DNA from: Streptomyces sp. NBC_00582
Lineage (GTDB): Bacteria > Actinomycetota > Actinomycetes > Streptomycetales > Streptomycetaceae
Direction of reading: 5' to 3'
Assembly (NCBI RefSeq): GCF_036345155.1
Contig: NZ_CP107772.1
Location: 868,001-932,000, forward strand
Length of the DNA: 64,000 nt
Position 1 is the first letter of the stretch; every line of letters starts with the position of its first letter. Below are positions 45,204 to 53,718 of this stretch, in pieces. Made by a program: the position numbers and the translations under genes. The notes under the pieces are model-generated. The model was not told where the DNA came from and did not search any database. It saw only the letters and a list, made by a program, of their open reading frames with translations.

Positions 45204-47057
45204 TCAGCCCTTGCCCAGAAGGCGCCAGATCTGGTTCTTCTTGGTGCCGAGGGCGCTCGCCGCATCGCAGGTCCACTGGTGGACCAGCGCGCCGGCCGTG
45301 GTCGAGACGTTGCTGACGTCGACGCACTTGCCGCTGTGGACGGCGACGAGTTGGTAGTCGTTGCCGTGGCCGAGCGCTGTGACGGGGTTGAGGGTGAACT
45401 GCTGGTTGGTGGCGCCGTTGCAGGTGTACTGGATGACGGCGGCGCCGTCGGCGGTGGACGCCGCTGAGACGTCGAGGCACTTGCCGCTGAGCTCGTTGAC
45501 GACGGTGTAGGTGTTCGTCTTGCCGCTCACCGGCTTGAGGTCGAGCATCTGCTGGTAGCCGCCCTCGCAGTTCCACTGCTGGTACTGGGTGTTGTTGGCG
45601 GTGCTCAGGTTGGTGTCGTCCAGGCACTGCCCGCTGTTCTCGCTGACCGCGACCGTGGAGATCGTGGTGTTGGACGGCGGGAGCAGGGTGACGGTGTAGC
45701 CGTCCTTGGCATTGCTCCAGGGGATGCTGACCGAGGCGGTGTTGTCGCCGACGTTCAGGGTGGTGTCGGAGATCGTCTCGGGGCCGGTCACTGCGGCACC
45801 GTTGTTGTAGGGGACCCGCTGGACGACCGCGCGGACCTTGCCGCTCTCCACCACCGACGTGGTGTTCAGGCCGGTGAGGTTGACGGTGACCGTGCCGGTG
45901 TTGCCGTTGCTGCCCAGCAGGATCTTGGCGTTCTTGGCGGTGTTGTCCTTGGTGGCGAGGCCGTCGGTTCCGGTACCCGGGACGAGGTTGACGATGTTGC
46001 CGGTCTGGGAGCCGTAGTAGCGGTACATGAACCACTCGCCGAGGGGCAGGTACTGGCCGGCGCTGTTCTTGGTGAGCAGGTTGGCCTCGTAGTCGTGCAG
46101 GTTCGTGCCCCCGCCCCAGTTGCCGCGCAGCCCGTCCGCACCGGCCCGCTCGAGGCGGCCCATGAACCAGGCGCCGCCGCCCGGGGACTGCATGGACAAG
46201 GTGGCGTACTCGTTGATCTGGTACGGGCGGGTGTTGGTCAACCCGGCCGTGGCGAGGGTGGAGTTGGCGCGGCCGACGTCCGTGACCGGGTCGCCCGGCT
46301 CGTCGTGCCAGCTGTAGATGTCGGGGGCGACGTTGTTCGCCTTGACGTAGTTCAGGTACGTCGTCCACCACGTGTTGGACGAGTTCGGCTGGCCCGCGAT
46401 ACTGGGCCCGACGATGAGCTGATTCGGGAACGCGGCCCGGACCCTGGCGTAGAACCGCGACCACATCTGCAGATACCGGGTCTGCGAGGGACCCCAGAAG
46501 TTGCTGCCGTCGGGCTCGTTCCACAGGTCCCACTGGACGGTCATGTTGTTGGCGCGGACGTCGTTGATGAGCTGGGTGACGAAGTTGTCGAACAGTGTCC
46601 AGTCACCGTTGTCGCCGGGCCAGCCCTGGGTGGTGGTGGCGTCGGCGCCCCACAGGTCGTGCGGGAGCAGGACGAACGTGCCGCCCAGCGCGGCGGTCCG
46701 CTTGTACTGGGCCAGCGTGGAGTTCCAGCGGGTCTGGTAGCCGGCGAGGCTGCTGCCGTAGCCACCGCTGTTGAGTTGCGCGCCGCCGGCCCGCATGAAG
46801 TGCCACTTGATGTCCTTGAAGAAGTGGTCCTGCGGGAGTGAGCCGTTCGGCGTCATGCCGTAGATCATGCCGGAGGCGTGGTACGTCGGGGCGCCGCCGG
46901 CGGTGGCGAAGTCGACGGTGACGCCGGTGTTCGCGGCCTCGGCGGGGGCCACCGGTATCAGGGTCGTGGCCAGGGCGGTCAGGAGGACGGCGACGGACGA
47001 GATCGTCCGGCGTCTGGTGGGGGCGGTCGGTCCGGGGAGCGAGGAGAGCGACTTCAT
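45204..47057 (-). CDS. Secreted glycoside hydrolase (clan GH-A, GH39-like) with ricin-type lectin domain
   Basis: This 617-aa exported enzyme has a signal peptide (residues 1 to about 41, ending APAEA-ANT). The catalytic (beta/alpha)8-like domain runs from about 45 to 385, with the acid/base glutamate in WDLWNEPDGSNFWG (about 153) and the likely nucleophile in YQINEYATL (about 240). A beta-sandwich follows to about 485. The C-terminal ricin-type (CBM13) domain from about 490 has repeated SGKCLDV and QQW/Q-x-W elements. The GH39 call rests on overall motif pattern and could instead be another clan GH-A family. AGGAG lies 8 nt before the ATG. It is the last gene of the LacI-controlled operon, so it probably releases the oligosaccharide imported by the neighbouring permeases. 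Confidence 0.82.
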   Translation of the reverse strand: MKSLSSLPGPTAPTRRRTISSVAVLLTALATTLIPVAPAEAANTGVTVDFATAGGAPTYHASGMIYGMTPNGSLPQDHFFKDIKWHFMRAGGAQLNSGGYGSSLAGYQTRWNSTLAQYKRTAALGGTFVLLPHDLWGADATTTQGWPGDNGDWTLFDNFVTQLINDVRANNMTVQWDLWNEPDGSNFWGPSQTRYLQMWSRFYARVRAAFPNQLIVGPSIAGQPNSSNTWWTTYLNYVKANNVAPDIYSWHDEPGDPVTDVGRANSTLATAGLTNTRPYQINEYATLSMQSPGGGAWFMGRLERAGADGLRGNWGGGTNLHDYEANLLTKNSAGQYLPLGEWFMYRYYGSQTGNIVNLVPGTGTDGLATKDNTAKNAKILLGSNGNTGTVTVNLTGLNTTSVVESGKVRAVVQRVPYNNGAAVTGPETISDTTLNVGDNTASVSIPWSNAKDGYTVTLLPPSNTTISTVAVSENSGQCLDDTNLSTANNTQYQQWNCEGGYQQMLDLKPVSGKTNTYTVVNELSGKCLDVSAASTADGAAVIQYTCNGATNQQFTLNPVTALGHGNDYQLVAVHSGKCVDVSNVSTTAGALVHQWTCDAASALGTKKNQIWRLLGKG

Positions 47058-47128
47058 CGTGCGGCTCCTGAGGGGGGAGGAAGAACCGGGGCCGGTGGGG
47101 GCGCCGGGGCTGTGAGGGAGGCGGCCGG

Positions 47129-48865
47129 TCAGTGGCCGTCCCGGTGCGCGTACGCCTCCGCGAGCAGGAGGTAGCTGCTGGCGGTCCAGGTGTAGGCGCG
47201 GTCGCGCAGGCCCGTTCCGGTGAGGGCGTCGAAGTTCTCGGCGAAGCCGTGGGTCTCGCACAGGGCGCGGAATCGGGCGCTGATGTCGTCGGCCAGCCGG
47301 TGGTGTCCGGCGCGGCGCAGGCCGTCCTCGACGAGGACGGTGGCGGGGGCCCAGATCGGACCGCGCCAGTAGCCGTCGGCGAGGTAGTGGGGTGAGGTGG
47401 TCCGTTCGGTGGCCAGGCCGTACGGGGTCAGGTGGGCCTTGATGTGGTCGGCCAGCGTGCCGCTGACCTCGTCGGGCAGGTGCTCGCCCAGCGCGATGGG
47501 CATGAGGTCGAGGAGGCCGGCGCTGCTCCAGGTGTCCCCGGTGCCGGCTCCGCGGGCGACGAACCGGTCACCGGTCCAGAGCTGGTCCAGCAGCGCTGTC
47601 CGTATCTGGTCGGCCACCCGCGTCCAGCGGTCCGCCTCGTCCGGTCTGTCCAACTCCTCAGCGAGGGCGGCGAGTTCGTGCAGCTGGAGGACGAGGAAGG
47701 CTGCCAGGTCCGCGGTGACGACCACGCGTGCGGGGTCGAAGGTGGTGGCGTTGTCCCAGCCACTGTCGTTGCCGTGCTGGTAGTAGGGCAGTTCGGTGCC
47801 GGGGGCGCGGCGCGCGGTGAGCCAGAAGTCGGTCCAGCGTTCCAGACGGGCGTACGCCAGGCTCAGTTCGGCCCGGCCGGGGGGTGTCGGCAGTCGGCGG
47901 CGCAGCCGGCCGAAGGCCCAGCCGTGGATGGGTGGCTTGACGAAGTTGCGGAGGACCTCGGAGTGGGTGACGGAGTCGGGCAGGGCGCCGCTGTCGTCCT
48001 GGTGGTCGAAGGGGAGATGGAACTGGTCCAGGGCCAGCTCCGGGCAACCGGGCGCCAGGGCAAGGGCGTTGAAGCAGTGGTCCCAGCTCCAGACCTTGTC
48101 CATCCAGTGCTTGGACATCAGCACGCCGGGCCGGGTGACCAGGCCCGTCGGGCGTACCGTCGCCGACCAGACGACGTAGGCGGCGAGTTCGGCAGCCGGG
48201 GTGGCGGGCGAGCGCCAGGGGGCCACCGCGTCGACGAAGTCCGCGTAGGCGCCCCGAGCGGACTCCACGATGTCGTCGAAGGTCGCCGCGGAGCTGTACG
48301 GCGGGCGGGCGGTGTCGAGTTCCTCGACGGCGATCTCCCAGGCCGCGTCGGGGTCCGCGGCCACGCGGACACCACGGTCGGCGCTGCCCAGGGCCTGGTC
48401 TCCGACCGCCTCCACGATGGTTCCGGACAACAGGGTCACACGGTAGCGGCGACCGGTCTCGTACGACGTGAACACATGGGCGCCGGCGGCCGGGTCGTGG
48501 AAGAAGTACGTGCCGCTGAACGGCGTGAGGGTGCGTGCGGCGGCGAAGACTCCGAAGCTCGGTCCGCTTCCCCGTAGCCGTACGGTGTCCGGGGACTCGT
48601 ACGCGAGGTCGACGCGTCCGCCGTCGCCGATCCAGCTGAGCAGACCCGGTGTCGCCTCGACATGGGTCTCGGCGCGCCCGCCTGTCGCGGGGTCGAGCGG
48701 TGCGAGGCGCAGGACGGCGTGCATGCCGTTCTGGTGCGAGACGAGGTGGAGGTCTTCGGCGTAGGTCTTCTCCGCCACCACGGGCGAGATGTCGAACCAG
48801 GATCCGTAGGTGCTGAACGGGATGTCGTGGACCGAGAAGGCCGGGCCGGGCGGGGCGGCGGTCAT
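47129..48865 (-). CDS. GH63-like alpha-glycosidase (intracellular)
   Basis: This 578-aa protein has no signal peptide. The N-terminal 230 residues form a beta-rich domain. The C-terminal (alpha/alpha)6 barrel carries WSWDHCFNALAL (about 272), YYQHGNDSGWDNATTFD (about 370, containing the aspartate expected as general acid) and DGYWRGPIWAPATVL (about 500), all characteristic of GH63/mannosylglycerate-hydrolase-type enzymes. It would hydrolyse the imported oligosaccharide or glycoside in the cytoplasm. The ribosome-binding site before the chosen ATG is weak; the open frame extends upstream without domain content. It lies between the permease and the secreted glycosidase genes, all in one direction. 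Confidence 0.83.
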   Translation of the reverse strand: MTAAPPGPAFSVHDIPFSTYGSWFDISPVVAEKTYAEDLHLVSHQNGMHAVLRLAPLDPATGGRAETHVEATPGLLSWIGDGGRVDLAYESPDTVRLRGSGPSFGVFAAARTLTPFSGTYFFHDPAAGAHVFTSYETGRRYRVTLLSGTIVEAVGDQALGSADRGVRVAADPDAAWEIAVEELDTARPPYSSAATFDDIVESARGAYADFVDAVAPWRSPATPAAELAAYVVWSATVRPTGLVTRPGVLMSKHWMDKVWSWDHCFNALALAPGCPELALDQFHLPFDHQDDSGALPDSVTHSEVLRNFVKPPIHGWAFGRLRRRLPTPPGRAELSLAYARLERWTDFWLTARRAPGTELPYYQHGNDSGWDNATTFDPARVVVTADLAAFLVLQLHELAALAEELDRPDEADRWTRVADQIRTALLDQLWTGDRFVARGAGTGDTWSSAGLLDLMPIALGEHLPDEVSGTLADHIKAHLTPYGLATERTTSPHYLADGYWRGPIWAPATVLVEDGLRRAGHHRLADDISARFRALCETHGFAENFDALTGTGLRDRAYTWTASSYLLLAEAYAHRDGH

Positions 48866-48948
48866 GTGGCGTGACTCGTTTCTGGAGCAGGAGGCATCGG
48901 TCGGCCGACGCGCCGTCGGGTCAGCCGTCGTACCGGAGGTGGGGAGAC

Positions 48949-49773
48949 TCAGTCCTTGACGGCACCGGCGGTCACACCGGCGGCGACGTAGCGCTGGGCC
49001 AGGACGAGGATGACCGCGGCCGGCAGCGAGGCCACGACGGCGGTGGCCATGATGGCGTTCCACTGTTGGTTGTTGTTGCCGATGTAGTGGTAGATGCCGA
49101 GGGTGATCGGCTCATGGACGCCGCCGTTGACGAGGGTGCTGGCGAAGACGAAGTCGGACCAGGACCACAGGAACGCGAACAGGGACACGGTGACGACGGC
49201 GTTGCGGCTGATCGGCAGGACGATGGACCAGAAGGTGCGCAGTGGTCCGGCGCCGTCGGTCGTGGCGGCCTGGAGGAGTTCGCCGGGGATGCCGTTCATG
49301 AACGCGGTGAAGATGAGGACGCCGAAGGGGACGGCGAGGGTGGAATCGGCGACGATCAGACCGGGCACGGACTGGAGCAGGCCGAGTTGGAGGTAGATGG
49401 CGTAAAAACCCATCGCCATGATGATGCCGGGGATCATCTGGGCGGCCAGCAGGAGGAAGTTCAGCAGGCCGCCGCCGCGCGGGCGCAGCTTGGCGAGGGC
49501 GTAGCCGGCGGGCGCGGACAGGGCGACGGTCAGGACGACGGTGCCCAGGCCGATGACGAGGCTGGTGCCGAGGTAGGGCAGTTGCTCGTCGAGGACGGTC
49601 CGGTAGCCGGCGAGAGTGCCGTGGACGGGGAAGAGGTCGGGCGGGCTCTTGCGCATGTCCTGGTCGCGGGTGAAGGACACGTTGACCATCCAGTAGAGCG
49701 GGAAGAGCATGATCCCGGTCAGCAGGACGCCGATCGTGGTCTTCGTCCCCGTGCGTCTGCGGCTTCGGATCAT
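48949..49773 (-). CDS. Sugar ABC transporter permease, MalG-type
   Basis: This 274-aa inner-membrane permease has six predicted membrane helices and the EAA-type cytoplasmic loop (LLQAATTDGAGPLRTFWSIVLP, about 185-206). In this copy the loop reads A-T-T-D-G-A in place of the usual AA-x-x-DGA. The ATG overlaps the stop of the MalF-type gene as ATGA. With MalF it forms the channel of a CUT1 carbohydrate importer. Confidence 0.92.
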   Translation of the reverse strand: MIRSRRRTGTKTTIGVLLTGIMLFPLYWMVNVSFTRDQDMRKSPPDLFPVHGTLAGYRTVLDEQLPYLGTSLVIGLGTVVLTVALSAPAGYALAKLRPRGGGLLNFLLLAAQMIPGIIMAMGFYAIYLQLGLLQSVPGLIVADSTLAVPFGVLIFTAFMNGIPGELLQAATTDGAGPLRTFWSIVLPISRNAVVTVSLFAFLWSWSDFVFASTLVNGGVHEPITLGIYHYIGNNNQQWNAIMATAVVASLPAAVILVLAQRYVAAGVTAGAVKD

Positions 49774-50753
49774 GACAGCGCCTGCTTTCTCTGCACCCGG
49801 ACGTAGACGAGGCCGAAGACCAGGGCGGCGATCACCAGCAGGTTGCCCACGGCCGCGCCGGGGCCGAATGCGGGCAGCAGGTTGCCGAAGCCGAGCTGGT
49901 AGGACCAGGTGGCGAAGGTGGTCGACGAGTCCGCCGGACCGCCCTTGGTCATGATCCAGATGATGTCGAAGACCTTGAGGGTGTAGACGAGACCCAGCAG
50001 CAGGGTGATCGCGGACACCGGCCGCAGCAGTGGGAAGGTGACGCGCCAGAAGCGCTGCCAGGCGTTCGCTCCGTCGATGGCGGCGGCCTCGTACAGGCTC
50101 GTGGGGATGGACTGGAGGCCGCTGTAGAGGACGACCAGGTTGAAGGGGACGCCGGTCCAGATGTTCGCGACGATCACCGACGTCAGGGACCAGGACGGTG
50201 AGGTCAGCCAGTTCACCTGCCCGATGCCCACGGCGTGCAGGGCGGCGTTGACGACGCCCGACTCGCTGTTCAGCATCCACGACCAGGTGGAGGCCGACAC
50301 GATCAGCGGCAGCAGCCACGGCACCAGGAACAGGGCCCGCAGGAGGGCGGAGAGCCTGAAGTGCTGGTTGAAGAAGACCGCGAGGGCGAGGCCGATGGCG
50401 TATTGGAAGACCAGGCATACGGCGGTGAAGACCGCGGTGTGGAGCAGGGCCGGGGCGAAGACCGGGTCGGCGAGGACCTTGCGGTAGTTCGCCAGGCCCG
50501 TGAACGGCGCGTCGCCCTGCACGAAGGAGCGGACGGTGTAGTTCCGCAGGCTCAGGTCGAGGTTGCGGTAGAGGGGATAGGCGTAGAAGAGGGCGAGATA
50601 GACGGTCACCGGGGCGAGGAAGGCCCAGGCGGCCCACTGGGTGGAGGCGGTCCGGAGGCGTGTCGTGCCACGGGCCGGGGGCGGGGCGGTGGCCGCCGCC
50701 CTGTTCCGGACCCGCGCGGGCCGGTGGTCCGGCAGCTTGGTCGTGTGATTCAT
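49770..50753 (-). CDS. Sugar ABC transporter permease, MalF-type
   Basis: This 327-aa protein has a proline-rich basic N-terminus of about 38 residues and six membrane helices. Its EAA loop IPTSLYEAAAIDGANAWQRF (about 225-244) contacts the ATPase. The ATG at 50753 follows AAGGGCC. It is co-translated with the MalG-type gene and 20 bp downstream of the binding-protein gene. No ATPase gene is present, and streptomycetes usually share one multi-importer ATPase (MsiK). Confidence 0.92.
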   Translation of the reverse strand: MNHTTKLPDHRPARVRNRAAATAPPPARGTTRLRTASTQWAAWAFLAPVTVYLALFYAYPLYRNLDLSLRNYTVRSFVQGDAPFTGLANYRKVLADPVFAPALLHTAVFTAVCLVFQYAIGLALAVFFNQHFRLSALLRALFLVPWLLPLIVSASTWSWMLNSESGVVNAALHAVGIGQVNWLTSPSWSLTSVIVANIWTGVPFNLVVLYSGLQSIPTSLYEAAAIDGANAWQRFWRVTFPLLRPVSAITLLLGLVYTLKVFDIIWIMTKGGPADSSTTFATWSYQLGFGNLLPAFGPGAAVGNLLVIAALVFGLVYVRVQRKQALS

Positions 50754-50773
50754 CGACGGCCCTTGATGTCGGC

Positions 50774-52021
50774 CTACTGGGCCGCGGACTGGGCCTCGGA
50801 CAGCGCGTCCTTGGGCGACTTGGAACCGCTGAGGGCGGACTGGACGGCCTTCCACATCTGCTCGGAGATCTTGGGGTACTTGGTGCCCAGGTCATCACTG
50901 GTGCGGCCCTTGGCCGCCTTGACCGCGTCGACCCACGGCTTGAGCTCGGCGTTCGCGGCGACCTGCTTGTCCTGGACCTCGCTGGTGGGAGCCACGTACG
51001 ACAGCGTGGAGTCGGTGTTGTAGAGGTTGTCGCCGCTGGTCAGGCAGGTCACCAGCTTCTCGGAGGTGGCGTACCGGCCGGAGTCCTTCTGGACCGGGAT
51101 GGTCACGAACTCGCCGCCGGTCGGGGCGGCCGCGCTGCCGCCCGTGGCGGCCGGGACGGGAATCACCCCGTAGTCGAAGCCGGCCTTCTTGGCGTTGGCG
51201 AGCTGCCAGGTGCCGTTCTCGGCGAAGGCGTAGTCGCCGCTCGCGAACTCCTGCCAGCTGGTCGTCTGGGTGTTGTTGAGCACGGAGTTGGGGGCGTAGC
51301 CCTGCTTCAGCCAGTCCTTCCACAGGGACAGCGCCGACACCGCCTGGGTGGAGTCGAGGTGGGTCAGCTGCGCGCCCGAGCCCCAGAACCAGGGCAGGAA
51401 CTGGAAGCTGCCCTCCTCCGTGCCGATCGCGGAGAAGGTGATGCCCTTCTTGCCCGCCTTCTTGACCTTCGCCAGCGCCGCCGTCAGCGACGGCCAGTCC
51501 TTGACCGAGGCGATGTCGACCCCTGCCTGCTTCAGAACTGCCTTGTTGTAGTAGAGCGCGAGGGTGTTGGCGCCGATCGGGGTGCCGTAGGTCCTGCCGT
51601 CCGACTGTCCGGCCGCGAGCAGGTTGGGGTCGACCTTCGAGGTGTCCAGCTTGTTCTCGTCGGTCGTGGTGAGCACGCCCGCCTCGGCGAGGGTGGACAC
51701 CACCGGGTTGTCGACGATGAGGACGTCCGGCGAGTTGCCCTGCTGGGCGGCCAGGAGCGTCTTGTTGCCCAGGTCGCTGGTGTCGAAGCCGGTCCGCTTG
51801 ATCTTCACCCCGGCCTTGGTGCCGCACCGGTCCAGCAGCTTCGCCCAGTCCGAGGTCTTGTCGAACTGCGGGTACGGGTCCCAGATGGTGTACGTGCCGC
51901 CGCCGGCGCTCTTGGTGTCGCTGCTGCCGGAGGCGGAGGAGCAGGCGGTGGCGCTGACGGCCACGGCCAGGGCGGTCACGGCCGCGGCGGTCAGACGGCG
52001 CTGTCTGGAGGAGCTGTTCAT
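50774..52021 (-). CDS. Extracellular solute-binding lipoprotein, CUT1 sugar importer
   Basis: This 415-aa protein has a lipoprotein signal peptide (basic MNSSSRQRR, hydrophobic run, lipobox ending SATAC at about residue 29). A type 1 sugar-binding protein fold follows, with YTIWDPYPQFDK, DVLIVDNPVVSTLAEAGVL and YGTPIGANTLALYYNKAVL, the last being the typical hinge segment. It captures the oligosaccharide for the MalF/MalG-type permeases. AAGGAAC lies about 8 nt before the ATG. It is 131 bp downstream of lacI; no palindrome like the lacI operators is seen in that gap. Confidence 0.93.
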   Translation of the reverse strand: MNSSSRQRRLTAAAVTALAVAVSATACSSASGSSDTKSAGGGTYTIWDPYPQFDKTSDWAKLLDRCGTKAGVKIKRTGFDTSDLGNKTLLAAQQGNSPDVLIVDNPVVSTLAEAGVLTTTDENKLDTSKVDPNLLAAGQSDGRTYGTPIGANTLALYYNKAVLKQAGVDIASVKDWPSLTAALAKVKKAGKKGITFSAIGTEEGSFQFLPWFWGSGAQLTHLDSTQAVSALSLWKDWLKQGYAPNSVLNNTQTTSWQEFASGDYAFAENGTWQLANAKKAGFDYGVIPVPAATGGSAAAPTGGEFVTIPVQKDSGRYATSEKLVTCLTSGDNLYNTDSTLSYVAPTSEVQDKQVAANAELKPWVDAVKAAKGRTSDDLGTKYPKISEQMWKAVQSALSGSKSPKDALSEAQSAAQ

Positions 52022-52152
52022 CGCGAGGGTTCCTTTGTTCTGGGCATGCCGGTGCCGAGGCACGGGGTGGTGAGGGCGGACGGGCACGGCACGGTGGCCA
52101 GGTACGGGCGTCGGTGAGGTGAAGTGAGTCGGGGAGAGCTACGCGGGTGCGG

Positions 52153-53175
52153 TCAGGGCGTGGTACCGGCGGCGGCCGGCCCGGTGCTGGCCCGCAGGGA
52201 GATCGGAGGCACGAGCAGATGGTGCCGGGGCGGCGCGTCGGGATGGTCGAGCCGCTCCACCAACAGGTCGACGGCGCGTCGGCCCATCTCCTCCGCCGGT
52301 ACGTCGGCCGCGGTGAGCTGCGGGGTCACCGTCTCCGCCCACCGGGCGGCGACGACGCCGGTGACGGAGAAGTCGCGCGGCACATGGCGGCCCGCGCGGG
52401 CGAGCCCCCGGTAGAGGCCGCCGAGGGCGGCCTCGTTCAGCGTGACGAGGGCCGTGGTGGCCGGGTCGTCGTGCAGGATCCGCTCCAGGCAGGCCTGGCC
52501 GGAGGCGGCGTCGTCCCCGCAGCAGTACGTCCGCACCGTCAGCCCGCGCTCGGCCGCGGCCTTGGTGAAGCCGTCCAGGCCGCGGTGCGCGGACTCGTAC
52601 CCCGCCCGCAGGAGTTGCTCGGGACGGTTGACGAAGGCGACCCTGCTGTGGCCAAGGTCAGCGAGATGGTGGACGCACGCCTCCGCGAGCGCGGTGTGGT
52701 CCAGGCCGACCCACCAACCGCCCTCGGGATGCGCGGTACGGCCGATGGCGACGGCCGGGAAGTCCAGCTCGGCCAGGTGATCGACCCGGTCGTCCGCCAG
52801 CCTGATCTCCATGAGGATCGCGCCGTCGACGCGGCGCTCCCCCAGCAACCGCTGGAAGGAACGGTCGCTGTCCACACCACTCGGCGAGAGCAGCACGTCG
52901 TAGTCGTAGGCCGCGGCGGCCTCCACCACACTGCCGATGAAGTCGAGCTGCATCCCGGTGTAGTGGTTGCCGGCCGGCGGGAAGACCAGGCCGAGAGTGC
53001 TGGTCCGGCCGTTGGCGAGCGCACGCGCACTGGCGTTGGGCCGGTAGCCCAGCTGGTCGATGACCTCCTGGATCTTCCGGCGTGTGGCGTCCGAGACCGG
53101 GCGCTTGCCGCTCAGCGCATAGGACACGGTGCTGCGGGAGACACCGGCCCGGCGGGCGATCTCACCGATGTTCAC
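52153..53175 (-). CDS. LacI-family transcriptional repressor
   Basis: This 340-aa protein has an N-terminal helix-turn-helix and hinge helix (NIGEIARRAGVSRSTVSYALSG onward, then ASARALANGRTSTLGLVF). A periplasmic-binding-like effector domain follows (about 60-335), with WWVGLDHTALAEACVHHLADLGH near 160-180. The GTG start has AAGGAG at about 7-nt spacing and puts the HTH at the very N-terminus, as usual. It is the first gene of the sugar operon. A palindromic operator 14 bp upstream of its start implies autoregulation; the inducer is probably a product of the operon's sugar. Confidence 0.93.
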   Translation of the reverse strand: MNIGEIARRAGVSRSTVSYALSGKRPVSDATRRKIQEVIDQLGYRPNASARALANGRTSTLGLVFPPAGNHYTGMQLDFIGSVVEAAAAYDYDVLLSPSGVDSDRSFQRLLGERRVDGAILMEIRLADDRVDHLAELDFPAVAIGRTAHPEGGWWVGLDHTALAEACVHHLADLGHSRVAFVNRPEQLLRAGYESAHRGLDGFTKAAAERGLTVRTYCCGDDAASGQACLERILHDDPATTALVTLNEAALGGLYRGLARAGRHVPRDFSVTGVVAARWAETVTPQLTAADVPAEEMGRRAVDLLVERLDHPDAPPRHHLLVPPISLRASTGPAAAGTTP

Positions 53176-53189
53176 GGGTGGCTCCTTGA

Positions 53190-53203
53190 TCGAACCGGTT
53201 CGA
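53190..53203. promoter_or_regulatory. LacI operator 1
   Basis: The perfect 14-bp palindrome TCGAACCGGTTCGA, centred on CG as in LacI-family operators, lies 14 bp before the lacI start, where a bound repressor would block lacI transcription. Confidence 0.8.
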
Positions 53204-53271
53204 CTCCTCGGGGGAGAGAGTACTCGCCGGCCGCGAGAGTCGAGGGTGGGACTTGCATCGTGAGCCGGTCG

Positions 53272-53285
53272 TCGAACCGGTTCGC
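53272..53285. promoter_or_regulatory. LacI operator 2
   Basis: TCGAACCGGTTCGC matches operator 1 except for the last base. Its centre is 82 bp from operator 1. Confidence 0.78.
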
Positions 53286-53429
53286 GTGAAGTGAAGGTAG
53301 GAACTGGCCGAACGACTGTCAACACCCTCGACGGCATTTTCGCAGCCGTCGGAAGGTCCGGTTTCCTCCGGTCCAGGGGATGACCCCCACCGACCAAGCC
53401 GAACCGCGTCGCTCTCCTGGCGCCCGAGA

Positions 53430-53443
53430 TCGAACCGGTTCGA
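53430..53443. promoter_or_regulatory. LacI operator 3
   Basis: TCGAACCGGTTCGA is identical to operator 1 and centred 158 bp beyond operator 2. It lies 19 bp before the start of the small + strand frame at 53463, so it seems to belong to a divergent promoter or a repression loop. Confidence 0.78.
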
Positions 53444-53462
53444 CACTCGCCGATACTCAAGG

Positions 53463-53714
53463 ATGAGAAGACATTCCGTGCCATCCGCTGACAGATCAGC
53501 CCCGCGCCGGGCTCTGGCCGCCGTGGCGCCGGCCCTCGGCACGGGCCTGCTGGGCACCGACCGCGTCACGAAGCGTCCGGACATCGACGCCGTACGTGAC
53601 TCCCCCACCGCTCGGCCAATGTGTCACGCCGTTGAACATCTTGGGTCGGTCCGCGAAATTCACACGCAGGCTCACCGGGCCCCTGGGTTGTACGACGGCC
53701 GTACCGTATCCTGA
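53463..53714 (+). pseudogene. Possible remnant of a divergent secreted-protein gene
   Basis: A frame of 83 codons opens with a basic, signal-peptide-like stretch (MRRHSVPS, then RRALAAVAPALGTGLLGT) and then becomes featureless, with no mature domain, until it runs into the GntR promoter region. It sits just behind LacI operator 3, where a co-regulated secreted enzyme would be expected. The GG of AAGG touches the ATG, so there is no usable ribosome-binding site. A chance frame is the main alternative. Confidence 0.3.
53688..53704. promoter_or_regulatory. Candidate GntR autoregulatory site
   Basis: TTGTACGACGGCCGTAC contains the TTGTAYGAC core shared with two sites at 60385 and 60533 and has GTACG/CGTAC arms. 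It lies 15 bp before the GTG of the GntR gene. The TNGTNNNAC form is that of FadR-subfamily operators. Confidence 0.6.
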
Positions 53715-53718
53715 TCCT

